Source of the DNA: Limivivens sp934393555
GTDB taxonomy: Bacteria > Bacillota > Clostridia > Lachnospirales > Lachnospiraceae
Assembly (NCBI GenBank): GCA_934393555.1
Contig: CAKRQP010000144.1
Coordinates: 1 to 5,910, forward strand
Length of the DNA stretch: 5,910 bases
Direction of reading: 5' to 3'
Both the position numbers and the translations under genes were made by a program. Shown here one piece after another: positions 1 to 5,910 of the stretch. Numbering within the stretch: the first letter of the stretch is position 1; every line of letters starts with the position of its first letter. The notes beneath the pieces were generated by a model, which ran no database searches, had not been told where the DNA came from, and worked only from the letters and a program-made list of their open reading frames with translations.

Positions 1-25
1 GCATTCAGACAGGTATATTTAAACA

Positions 26-1108
26 TTACAGATTCTCCTCCTCAAACTTCTTCATAAATGCCACCAGAGCTTCCACTCCTTCCAGCGGCATGGCATTGTA
101 AATGCTGGCCCGCATACCGCCTACCGTTCTGTGACCCTTCAGGTTTACAAAGCCTGCTGCCTCTGCTTCTTTGACAAATCTGGCATCCAGCTCTTTATCC
201 CCTGTCACAAAAGGAACATTCATAAGAGAACGGTCTTTCTTTTCCACCGTACCATGGAAGAGACGGCTCTGATCCAGATAATCATAAAGGATCGCTGCTT
301 TTTTCTCATTCTTTTCTTTCATGGCAGCAAGACCGCCGTTCTTTTTCAGCCATTTGAAAACCTTGCCGCACATATAAATGCAGTAGCAGTTCGGTGTATT
401 GTAAAGGGAATCTGCATCCGCATGCGTCTTATAAGTCAGCATGGTCGGAGTTCCCGGAAGAACGTCCTCCGTGATCAGATCTTCTCTGATGATTGCAATG
501 ACCATACCTGCCGGTCCGATATTCTTCTGGACACCACCGTAGATGATCCCGTATTTTGTCACATCCACCGGTTCAGAAAGGAAACAGGAGGACACATCTG
601 CCACCAGTGTCTTTCCTTTGGTATTCGGAAGTTCTTTAAATTTTGTTCCGTAAATCGTATTGTTTTCACAGATATAAACGTAATCTGCATCCGGGCTGAT
701 GGGAAGATCACTGCAATCCGGAATATAAGAAAACGTCTTATCCTCTGAAGAGGCGATCTTATTTGCTTTTCCGTATTTCTGTGCTTCCTGCCATGCCTTC
801 TTTGCCCACTGGCCGGTTACAATATAATCAGCCACCTTATTTTTCATCAGGTTCATCGGGATCATGGCAAACTGCTGGGAAGCACCTCCCTGCAGAAAAA
901 GCACCTTGTAATTATCAGGGATCTGCATCAGATCTCTTAAATCCTGTTCCGCCGTCTTTATGATCTGGTCGAAAGTCGAAGATCGATGACTCATTTCCAT
1001 CACGGACATTCCTGAACCACAGTAATCCAGCATTTCCTCCGCAGCTTCTTTTAATACTTCTTCCGGCAGACAAGCCGGACCCGCTGAAAAATTGTACACT
1101 CTCTTCAC
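26..1108 (-). CDS. serC: Phosphoserine aminotransferase (EC 2.6.1.52)
   Basis: This PLP enzyme of the cytosol transfers an amino group from glutamate to 3-phosphohydroxypyruvate, giving phosphoserine, the second step of serine synthesis. The 360-residue length is normal for the family. The N-terminus RVYNFSAGPACLP is the family signature. By analogy with E. coli SerC I see the phosphate-binding GGAS at 74-77, the PLP-stacking Trp101, Asp171 (in VADVSS) facing the pyridine nitrogen, the Schiff-base Lys195 in GGVQKNIGPAG, Asn237-Thr238 supplied by the partner subunit, and substrate-binding His41-Arg42 and His326-Arg327. The start codon is GTG (1106-1108). It is supported by AGGAGG nine bases upstream and by the family N-terminus starting there. 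The gene has its own promoter and is separated from ilvB by a terminator. The stop is TAA, and no terminator lies in the 25 bases after it, so co-transcription with a downstream gene (serA is the usual partner in clostridia) is possible but unseen. The identification is secure. Confidence 0.97.
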   Translation of the reverse strand: MKRVYNFSAGPACLPEEVLKEAAEEMLDYCGSGMSVMEMSHRSSTFDQIIKTAEQDLRDLMQIPDNYKVLFLQGGASQQFAMIPMNLMKNKVADYIVTGQWAKKAWQEAQKYGKANKIASSEDKTFSYIPDCSDLPISPDADYVYICENNTIYGTKFKELPNTKGKTLVADVSSCFLSEPVDVTKYGIIYGGVQKNIGPAGMVIAIIREDLITEDVLPGTPTMLTYKTHADADSLYNTPNCYCIYMCGKVFKWLKKNGGLAAMKEKNEKKAAILYDYLDQSRLFHGTVEKKDRSLMNVPFVTGDKELDARFVKEAEAAGFVNLKGHRTVGGMRASIYNAMPLEGVEALVAFMKKFEEENL

Positions 1109-1117
1109 TACTTGCTT

Positions 1118-1123
1118 CCTCCT
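1118..1123 (-). promoter_or_regulatory. Ribosome binding site of serC, fixing a GTG start
   Basis: The minus strand reads AGAGGAGGAAG, with a perfect AGGAGG core, then nine bases and GTG. No ATG in the same frame is better placed: the protein already begins with the conserved RVYNFSAGP block two residues after the start. The strong site probably offsets the weaker GTG codon. Confidence 0.88.
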
Positions 1124-1178
1124 CTTAATCCTGTCATCTGTTATTAAAGATACTGATTTTTGATTTTGTCATCTATCT

Positions 1179-1194
1179 CTTTAATTCATTAAAG
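1179..1194 (-). promoter_or_regulatory. Palindrome over the serC transcription start, candidate operator
   Basis: The minus strand reads CTTTAATGAATTAAAG, a perfect 7-base inverted repeat with a 2-base centre. It overlaps the last two bases of the -10 box and covers the predicted start site, where a bound repressor would block initiation. A third copy of the half-site CTTTAAT lies at 1143-1149. In the RNA this copy could pair with the ATTAAAG arm (1179-1185) in a weak AU-rich hairpin, with TAT/ATA extending the stem past a 2-base bulge. No regulator is identified, and a palindrome in AT-rich DNA may be chance. Confidence 0.35.
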
Positions 1195-1221
1195 TGTATC
1201 GCATTGTGAAAGAATTGTCAA
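1193..1221 (-). promoter_or_regulatory. Sigma-A promoter of serC
   Basis: The minus strand shows TTGACA (1216-1221), a perfect -35 box, then a 17-base spacer and TACACT (1193-1198), a -10 box matching TATAAT at four of six positions. Transcription would start near 1186, giving a leader of about 78 bases before the GTG. The promoter lies 43 bases downstream of the U tract of the ilvB terminator, so serC appears to be an independent unit. The start site is inferred from spacing only. Confidence 0.8.
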
Positions 1222-1264
1222 CATTTATTTTTCCAGCAGTTACATTTGTCCTTATTCCGCGTAC

Positions 1265-1300
1265 AAAAAAAGAAAGTCTGCTTTTTTTTACAGACTTTCT
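1265..1300 (-). terminator. Intrinsic terminator after ilvB
   Basis: On the minus strand AGAAAGTCTG (1291-1300) pairs perfectly with CAGACTTTCT (1271-1280) across a 10-base A-rich loop, and six T residues follow (1265-1270). It begins 10 bases past the ilvB stop codon. In the other direction no T tract follows the stem, so it acts mainly on the ilvB transcript. It closes the leuB-ilvD-ilvB unit and excludes a small-subunit gene directly downstream in the same transcript, barring read-through. Confidence 0.93.
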
Positions 1301-1310
1301 CTCGGGTTTC

Positions 1311-2984
1311 TTATTTCAGATCATCCTGATCAAAAACTTCCTCTATGGCAGCCCCGGCAGGAACCATGGGGAATACTTTGTCATCCTTGTCAATGATGCA
1401 GTCGATCACTACAGGCCTGCCAAGCTCTATGGCTTTGCGCACAGCAGGCTCCAGTTCTTCTTTCTTTGTCACACGGATACCGACAGCACCCATGGCCTCT
1501 GCCAGTTTGACAAAATCCACATTGTCATTAAGGATTGTATTCGAGTAACGCTTTCCGTAGAACAGTGTCTGCCACTGGCGAACCATTCCCAGTACATGAT
1601 TGTTGATGACAACCTCGATGACAGGAATGTTATATCTCGCAGCCGTAGCGATCTCATTCATATTCATACGGAAACAGCCGTCACCGGCAATATTGATCAC
1701 CGTTTTATCCGGGCGGCCGGCCTTTGCTCCGATCGCAGCTCCAAGACCATATCCCATCGTACCAAGGCCGCCGGAGGTCAAAAGCTGATGGGGCTCCTTA
1801 TATTTATAATACTGGGCAGCCCACATCTGGTGCTGTCCGACTTCTGTGACGATCAGGGCATTTCCTTCTGTGATCCGGTAAAGCTCTTTCACTACATAGG
1901 GTGCAGTCAGACCTGCCGGATCGTATTTCAGCGGAAACTGATTCTTATAGCCCTCGATGTGTTTTACCCATTCCTCATGGGCATTTCCTTCCACTTTCGG
2001 AAGGAGACGTTTCAGCACTTCTTTTACATCACCGATGACAGACGCATCTACTACCACGTTTTTATTGATCTCTGCCGCATCCACATCGATCTGAAGGATT
2101 TTGGCATTTTCTGCAAATTTGGATACTTTTCCTACCACACGGTCACTGAAACGGGCACCGATGACGATCAGAAGGTCACAGTCCGTCACACCAAAGTTGG
2201 AAGCCTTGGTTCCATGCATACCGATCATACCACAGTAGAGCTCATCTCTGCCGTCAAACGCACCTTTTCCCATCAGGCTGTCTCCCACGGGTGCATTGAT
2301 CTTATGAGCCAGAGCGCTCACCTCTTCCGAAGCATTTGATATCACCGCTCCGCCCCCTACATACAGGAAGGGACGCTCACTCTTATTGATCATCTCTGCT
2401 GCCGTTTCAAGATCTGCCTCTTTGATATATTCCGTACTGCGGAAGACCGGCCAGGGCTCCTGCCTGGTATATTCGGTCTCTGCAGCCGTTACATCTTTGG
2501 GGATATCCACCAGGACAGGACCGGGACGTCCCTCCTGGGCAATAAAGAAAGCACGGCGCAGGGTATCTGCCAGATCCGCAACATTCTTCACGATAAAATT
2601 GTGTTTGGTAATGGGCATGGTAACACCCGTGATATCGATCTCCTGGAAGCTGTCACGTCCGAGAAGAGGGACTGTCACATTTGCAGTGATCGCAACGACA
2701 GGAACCGAATCCATATAGGCAGTAGCGATACCGGTGACCAGATTGGTTGCACCGGGACCGGAGGTCGCCATGCAGACGCCCACTTTTCCGGTAGCTCTGG
2801 CATAACCGTCTGCCGCATGGGAAGCTCCCTGTTCATGGGAAGTCAGGATATGATGGATTTCCTTGTCATGTTTATAAAGTTCATCATAAATATTCAGGAT
2901 TGCACCGCCCGGATACCCAAAAACGGTATCCACACCCTGTTCTTTCAGGCATTCCACAACGATCTGAGAACCTGTTAATTTCAT
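1311..2984 (-). CDS. ilvB: Acetolactate synthase, large catalytic subunit (EC 2.2.1.6)
   Basis: This enzyme joins two pyruvates into 2-acetolactate, or pyruvate and 2-ketobutyrate into 2-aceto-2-hydroxybutyrate, the first shared step of valine, leucine and isoleucine synthesis. At 557 residues it has full family length. The order is TPP-enzyme N domain (about 1-170) with catalytic Glu51 in SHEQGA, middle domain (about 193-328), and C domain (about 388-533). The C domain carries the Mg-TPP motif from GDG (434-436) to Asn461-Asn462, then GMVRQWQ (466-472). FQE at 113-115 and RFSDR at 278-282 match biosynthetic, FAD-binding enzymes; the latter motif is missing from catabolic AlsS. The ATG is preceded by GGAGGA six bases away, in the 14-base gap after ilvD, so translation is probably coupled to ilvD. 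No ilvN-like small regulatory subunit gene follows; a terminator does. The symbol could equally be ilvB, ilvG or ilvI by convention. Confidence 0.96.
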   Translation of the reverse strand: MKLTGSQIVVECLKEQGVDTVFGYPGGAILNIYDELYKHDKEIHHILTSHEQGASHAADGYARATGKVGVCMATSGPGATNLVTGIATAYMDSVPVVAITANVTVPLLGRDSFQEIDITGVTMPITKHNFIVKNVADLADTLRRAFFIAQEGRPGPVLVDIPKDVTAAETEYTRQEPWPVFRSTEYIKEADLETAAEMINKSERPFLYVGGGAVISNASEEVSALAHKINAPVGDSLMGKGAFDGRDELYCGMIGMHGTKASNFGVTDCDLLIVIGARFSDRVVGKVSKFAENAKILQIDVDAAEINKNVVVDASVIGDVKEVLKRLLPKVEGNAHEEWVKHIEGYKNQFPLKYDPAGLTAPYVVKELYRITEGNALIVTEVGQHQMWAAQYYKYKEPHQLLTSGGLGTMGYGLGAAIGAKAGRPDKTVINIAGDGCFRMNMNEIATAARYNIPVIEVVINNHVLGMVRQWQTLFYGKRYSNTILNDNVDFVKLAEAMGAVGIRVTKKEELEPAVRKAIELGRPVVIDCIIDKDDKVFPMVPAGAAIEEVFDQDDLK

Positions 2985-2998
2985 TCTTCTTCCTCCAG

Positions 2999-4672
2999 TT
3001 ATTTTGTCTTTGGTATTTCAAGGATCGCGCCGCGGTTTCCTGATGTAACCATTGCCGCATAGCGGGCCAGATAACCGGTCGTGATCTTCGGCTCTCTGGG
3101 CTGCCATTTTGCTTTTCTCTCAGCAAGGACTTTCTCACTCACTTTAAGATCCAGACGGTTCTCCGGGATATTGATGGAGATGATATCTCCTTCTTCCACC
3201 AAAGCGATCGGACCTCCCACAGCTGCCTCCGGAGATACATGACCGATAGACGCACCTCTGGATGCACCACTGAAACGGCCATCTGTAATAAGGGCAACAC
3301 TGGAACCAAGACCCATACCTGCGATCGCAGAAGTCGGATTCAGCATCTCACGCATGCCGGGACCGCCTTTCGGACCTTCATAACGGATGACAACAACGTC
3401 ACCTGCCACGATCTTACCGCCGAGAATAGCCGCAATGGCATCTTCCTCGCAGTCAAAGACTCTGGCAGGACCTTCATGGACCATCATTTCCGGTACTACC
3501 GCAGAACGTTTTACCACACCGGAATCCGGAGCCAGATTTCCTTTCAGAATAGCCAGACCGCCGGTGGTACTGTACGGATGATCGATCGGACGGATCACTT
3601 CCGGATTGCGGTTTACACTGTTTGCAATGTTTTCTCCAACCGTCTTTCCGGTAACTGTCATACAATCCAGATTCAGCAGATTTTTTCTGGTCAGCTCTTT
3701 CATGACCGCATATACACCGCCTGCCTCGTTCAGATCCTCCATGTAGGTAGGACCAGCCGGTGCCAGATGACAGAGGTTCGGCGTACGTGCACTTACCTCA
3801 TTGGCAATGTCCACATTCAGCTCCACTCCTGCTTCATGAGCGATAGCCGGAAGATGAAGCATACTGTTTGTGGAACAGCCCAGCGCCATATCTACCGTCA
3901 GCGCATTCATAAAAGCTTTGTCTGTCATGATATCTCTCGGACGGATGTTTTTCTTCAGAAGTTCCATAACCTGCATACCGGCTCTCTTGGCCAGGCGGAT
4001 CCTCTCGGAATAAACAGCCGGGATCGTTCCGTTCCCCTGAAGTCCCATGCCCAGGACCTCTGTCAGACAGTTCATGCTGTTGGCTGTATACATGCCGGAA
4101 CAGGAACCGCAGGTCGGGCAGACCTTACATTCATACTCCTCCAGCTCTTCTGCATTGATCTTGCCCGCAGTATACTCTCCTACTGCCTCGAACATGCTGG
4201 AAAGGCTTCTCTTTCTGCCTTCCACATGGCCTGCCAGCATGGGGCCGCCGCTGACAAAAACGGTCGGGATATTCAGCCGGGCTGCTGCCATCAGAAGACC
4301 CGGCACATTTTTATCACAGTTCGGAACCATGACAAGGGCATCAAACTGATGTGCCATTGCCATCGCTTCTGTAGAATCGGCAATGAGGTCTCTGGTAACC
4401 AGAGAGTATTTCATTCCCACATGACCCATAGCGATTCCGTCACAGACAGCGATCGCCGGAAACACTCTCGGTACTCCGCCAGCCATAGCAACGCCCATTT
4501 TTACGGCTTCCACAATTTTATCCAGGTTCATATGACCGGGAACGATCTCATTATAGGAACTTACGATTCCGACCAGCGGACGTTCCATCTCTTCTTTGGT
4601 AAATCCAAGCGCATTGAAAAGGGAACGGTGAGGTGCTTGCTGTACTCCTTTTTTTACTGCATCACTTTTCAT
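2999..4672 (-). CDS. ilvD: Dihydroxy-acid dehydratase (EC 4.2.1.9)
   Basis: This iron-sulfur enzyme removes water from 2,3-dihydroxyisovalerate and 2,3-dihydroxy-3-methylvalerate, giving the 2-keto acids that precede valine and isoleucine; 2-ketoisovalerate is also the entry to leucine. It has 557 residues, normal for the family. Visible landmarks are Asp78 in VCDGIAMGH, Cys119-Asp-Lys121 in the NCDK motif (cluster ligand and metal site), the PTCGSCSGM block at 186-194 with Cys191 aligned to the E. coli ligand Cys195, and TDGRFSG at 463-469 with Ser468, the likely catalytic base. The early segment reads SSYNEIVPGHMNL: Gly46 occupies the place where [2Fe-2S] members carry the cysteine of a PCN motif. 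This suggests the E. coli-like, oxygen-labile [4Fe-4S] type, which suits an anaerobe. The ATG follows AGGAG by nine bases, within a 22-base gap after leuB. The enzyme between IlvB and IlvD, ilvC, is not in the window. Confidence 0.97.
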   Translation of the reverse strand: MKSDAVKKGVQQAPHRSLFNALGFTKEEMERPLVGIVSSYNEIVPGHMNLDKIVEAVKMGVAMAGGVPRVFPAIAVCDGIAMGHVGMKYSLVTRDLIADSTEAMAMAHQFDALVMVPNCDKNVPGLLMAAARLNIPTVFVSGGPMLAGHVEGRKRSLSSMFEAVGEYTAGKINAEELEEYECKVCPTCGSCSGMYTANSMNCLTEVLGMGLQGNGTIPAVYSERIRLAKRAGMQVMELLKKNIRPRDIMTDKAFMNALTVDMALGCSTNSMLHLPAIAHEAGVELNVDIANEVSARTPNLCHLAPAGPTYMEDLNEAGGVYAVMKELTRKNLLNLDCMTVTGKTVGENIANSVNRNPEVIRPIDHPYSTTGGLAILKGNLAPDSGVVKRSAVVPEMMVHEGPARVFDCEEDAIAAILGGKIVAGDVVVIRYEGPKGGPGMREMLNPTSAIAGMGLGSSVALITDGRFSGASRGASIGHVSPEAAVGGPIALVEEGDIISINIPENRLDLKVSEKVLAERKAKWQPREPKITTGYLARYAAMVTSGNRGAILEIPKTK

Positions 4673-4694
4673 AATAGTACACTCCTTTTATCTC

Positions 4695-5780
4695 TTACTG
4701 AATTCTCTCAGCGATCAGATCGCCCATTTTCGCCGTGCCTACAAGGGTACAGCCTTCAGACATGATATCACCTGTGCGGTAACCATCTTTTAAAACCTGC
4801 TTTACCGCTGCCTCAATGGCATCTGCTGCCTCGTCAAGATCCAGAGAAAAACGAAGCATCATGGCTGCTGAAAGAATGGTTGCGATGGGGTTTGCTTTAT
4901 CCTGGCCTGCGATATCCGGTGCGGAACCGTGACTCGGCTCATAGAGGCCAAACTTTGTTTCATTAAGGCTTGCAGAAGAAAGCATTCCGATGGAACCGGT
5001 CACCATGCTTGCTTCATCAGAAAGAATATCACCAAACATGTTCTCCGTCAGGATCACATCGAACTGTTTCGGATCACGGACGAGCTGCATGGCACAGTTA
5101 TCTACCAGCATATGTTCCAGGGTCACTTCCGGATAATCCTTTGCCACTTCCTCTACCACGCTTCTCCAGAGACGGGAAGAATCCAGCACATTGGCTTTAT
5201 CTACGCTGGTCACTTTCTTCCGGCGTTTCATGGCAATGTCAAAACCTCTTCTGGCGATCCGGCGGATTTCTTCCTCCGTATAGGTCAGCGTATCCGTGGC
5301 TTTTCTTACTCCGTTTTCTTCCACTGTTTTTCTTTCACCGAAATAAAGGCCTCCGGTCAGTTCTCTCATAATGACCATATCGAAACCGTCTCCGATGATC
5401 TCATCTCTTAACGGGCAGGCTGCTTTCAGTTCTTCGTAGAGATATGCCGGCCGCACATTTGCAAAAAGATTTAAGGATTTCCGAAGCTTCAGAAGACCTG
5501 CCTCCGGGCGTTTATCCGGAGAAAGCCGGTACCATGGAGACGTCTTTGCATCTCCTCCAATGGAACCCATCAGGACTGCATCGCTTGCTTTGGCTTTTTC
5601 AATGGTCTCATCGGTAAGCGGCACACCGTTTACGTCAATAGAAGCGCCTCCCATAAGAAGATCCGTATAATCAAAAGAGAAATTGTATTTTTTTCCTGTC
5701 ACATCCAGGACTTTTCTTGCTTCCCGGACGATCTCCGGACCAATACCGTCACCGGCGATCACTGCTATTTTATAATTCAT
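4695..5780 (-). CDS. leuB: 3-Isopropylmalate dehydrogenase (EC 1.1.1.85)
   Basis: This enzyme oxidises and decarboxylates (2R,3S)-3-isopropylmalate with NAD+, giving 2-ketoisocaproate, the last leucine-specific step before transamination. From the chosen start it has 361 residues, typical for the family. Substrate-site residues matching Thermus thermophilus LeuB are Arg100, Arg110, Arg139, Tyr146, Lys195 and the metal-binding Asp227, Asp251 and Asp255 (in ENMFGDILSDEAS). EAGLLKLRK (93-101) holds the hydrophobic Leu pair that recognises the isopropyl group and separates it from isocitrate dehydrogenase. EPSHGSAPDIAG (281-292), with Asp289-Ile290, indicates NAD+ over NADP+. An in-frame ATG at 5787-5789 would add Met-Ile-Val, but its first base touches the GAAAGG ribosome site with no spacer. 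The ATG at 5778-5780 stands nine bases away and gives the typical MNYKIAVIAGDGIGPE start, so I use it. It is the first gene of the leuB-ilvD-ilvB unit. Confidence 0.96.
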   Translation of the reverse strand: MNYKIAVIAGDGIGPEIVREARKVLDVTGKKYNFSFDYTDLLMGGASIDVNGVPLTDETIEKAKASDAVLMGSIGGDAKTSPWYRLSPDKRPEAGLLKLRKSLNLFANVRPAYLYEELKAACPLRDEIIGDGFDMVIMRELTGGLYFGERKTVEENGVRKATDTLTYTEEEIRRIARRGFDIAMKRRKKVTSVDKANVLDSSRLWRSVVEEVAKDYPEVTLEHMLVDNCAMQLVRDPKQFDVILTENMFGDILSDEASMVTGSIGMLSSASLNETKFGLYEPSHGSAPDIAGQDKANPIATILSAAMMLRFSLDLDEAADAIEAAVKQVLKDGYRTGDIMSEGCTLVGTAKMGDLIAERIQ

Positions 5781-5789
5781 CACAATCAT

Positions 5790-5795
5790 CCTTTC
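5790..5795 (-). promoter_or_regulatory. Ribosome binding site of leuB, deciding its start
   Basis: The minus strand reads GAAAGG at 5790-5795, inside AGAGAAAGGA. The outer ATG (5787-5789) follows with no spacer and cannot use this site. The inner ATG (5778-5780) sits nine bases downstream, the same spacing as serC and ilvD. A GTG at 5781-5783 has a six-base spacing and is a weaker alternative. Confidence 0.75.
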
Positions 5796-5808
5796 TCTGC
5801 TGCGTTAA

Positions 5809-5842
5809 AGTATATCATAATTCATTTTTCACTGTTTTTCAA
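5809..5842 (-). promoter_or_regulatory. Promoter region of leuB-ilvD-ilvB
   Basis: Two overlapping sigma-A readings exist on the minus strand. One is TTGAAA (5837-5842), a 17-base spacer and TATGAT (5814-5819), each box one base from consensus. The other is an extended -10, TG-A-TATACT (5809-5817), without a good -35 at normal spacing. Starts would fall near 5806 or 5802, leaving a leader of only about 20-26 bases before the leuB ATG. That is too short for a T-box or leader-peptide attenuator, so control is probably at initiation or from read-through of the upstream terminator. Confidence 0.72.
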
Positions 5843-5858
5843 TAAAAAGTTACAGTGA
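5829..5858 (-). promoter_or_regulatory. Inverted repeat bracketing the leuB -35 box, candidate operator
   Basis: On the minus strand TCACTGT (5852-5858) and ACAGTGA (5829-5835) form a perfect 7-base inverted repeat separated by 16 bases, with the -35 hexamer TTGAAA between the arms. The arm centres are 23 bases apart, roughly two helical turns, so one dimeric regulator or two could bind the same face. The spacing and content are too weak for a terminator. The cognate regulator is unknown, and chance cannot be excluded from one sequence. Confidence 0.35.
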
Positions 5859-5863
5859 CACAG

Positions 5864-5897
5864 AAAAAAAGGACACCGGATGATCCGATGTCCTTTT
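5864..5897 (-). terminator. Intrinsic terminator upstream of the leuB promoter
   Basis: On the minus strand AAAAGGACATCGGA (5884-5897) pairs with TCCGGTGTCCTTTT (5867-5880) around a 3-base loop, a 14-base stem with one T-G wobble, ending in seven T residues (5864-5870). It lies 21 bases before the leuB -35 box, so it most simply ends a minus-strand gene beyond the right edge. It could instead be an attenuator of a longer leader starting outside the window; no T-box core is visible in the bases available. In the plus direction only four T follow the core, so it may work weakly both ways. Confidence 0.88.
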
Positions 5898-5910
5898 CAC
5901 TCATTCTCTG

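Noticed and set aside
1..25. Start of serA downstream of serC
   Set aside because: The 25 bases hold an ATG at the very edge (2-4, minus strand) but no ribosome site before it, so no gene start can be called. serC-serA linkage is only an expectation from related bacteria.
131..748. A 205-codon plus-strand frame opposite serC
   Set aside because: It is antisense to a complete serC, has no ribosome site or promoter that I can see, and has a Cys/His/Phe-rich composition typical of shadow frames.
1132..1174. Direct repeat AGATGACA (1167-1174 and 1132-1139, minus strand) in the serC leader
   Set aside because: Two 8-base copies 35 bases apart in an A-rich leader, with no further copies or link to the promoter, are easily explained by chance.
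1194..2339. A 381-codon open frame on the plus strand, antisense to ilvB and running across the serC promoter
   Set aside because: Its start codon is a GTG inside the serC -10 region, it reads through the ilvB terminator, and the protein resembles no family. It is a shadow of the ilvB codon pattern.
3239..4765. A 508-codon open frame on the plus strand, antisense to ilvD and the end of leuB
   Set aside because: It lies opposite a clear, motif-complete ilvD. Its translation is rich in His, Arg, Thr and Cys with no recognisable domain, and there is no promoter. The GGAG four bases before its ATG is explained by the ilvD codons.
5791..5910. Possible T-box or leucine leader-peptide attenuator before leuB
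   Set aside because: There is no T-box core (AGGGTGGNACCGCG-like) and no run of Leu, Val or Ile codons in the visible bases. A good promoter lies between the terminator and leuB, so the hairpin is better read as the end of an upstream gene. A leader starting beyond 5910 cannot be excluded.
5898..5910. 3' end of an upstream minus-strand gene at the right edge
   Set aside because: Stops occur in two frames just before the terminator (TGA at 5901-5903 and at 5897-5899), but only a few codons are visible, so neither frame nor product can be supported.

Overview
The window is an ordinary stretch of amino-acid biosynthesis chromosome from a low-to-mid GC Gram-positive anaerobe, most likely a clostridium of the Lachnospiraceae type. 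This rests on the purine-rich AGGAGG-type ribosome sites, the compact operon structure, classic intrinsic terminators with long U tracts, and proteins that read as clostridial versions of their families. The species cannot be named from the sequence alone.

All four genes lie on the minus strand, so transcription runs from high to low coordinates. From the right edge: an intrinsic terminator (5864-5897) that closes an unseen upstream unit; a promoter region (about 5805-5842); leuB (3-isopropylmalate dehydrogenase); ilvD (dihydroxy-acid dehydratase) after a 22-base gap; ilvB (acetolactate synthase catalytic subunit) after a 14-base gap; and a strong terminator (1265-1300) directly after the ilvB stop. 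A second unit then begins with a near-consensus sigma-A promoter (1193-1221), a leader of about 78 bases and serC (phosphoserine aminotransferase, GTG start). serC ends 25 bases before the left edge with no terminator visible, so its transcript may run on into a gene outside the window.

leuB, ilvD and ilvB are all branched-chain amino-acid genes. IlvB makes acetolactate or acetohydroxybutyrate. IlvD makes the 2-keto acids that precede valine and isoleucine, and 2-ketoisovalerate also feeds leucine synthesis. LeuB performs the oxidative step of the leucine branch. The gene order is the reverse of the pathway order. The partners ilvC, ilvN, leuA, leuC and leuD are not in the window. SerC belongs to a separate pathway (serine from 3-phosphoglycerate) and has its own promoter.

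All four reading frames look intact, with the expected catalytic motifs. I see no mobile element, CRISPR array, RNA gene, phage or defence system, and nothing that supports an undescribed biological system. The points worth a second look are small: the leuB start should be moved inward by three codons, inverted repeats sit on both promoters, both promoters share a box, and ilvB has no adjacent small-subunit gene.
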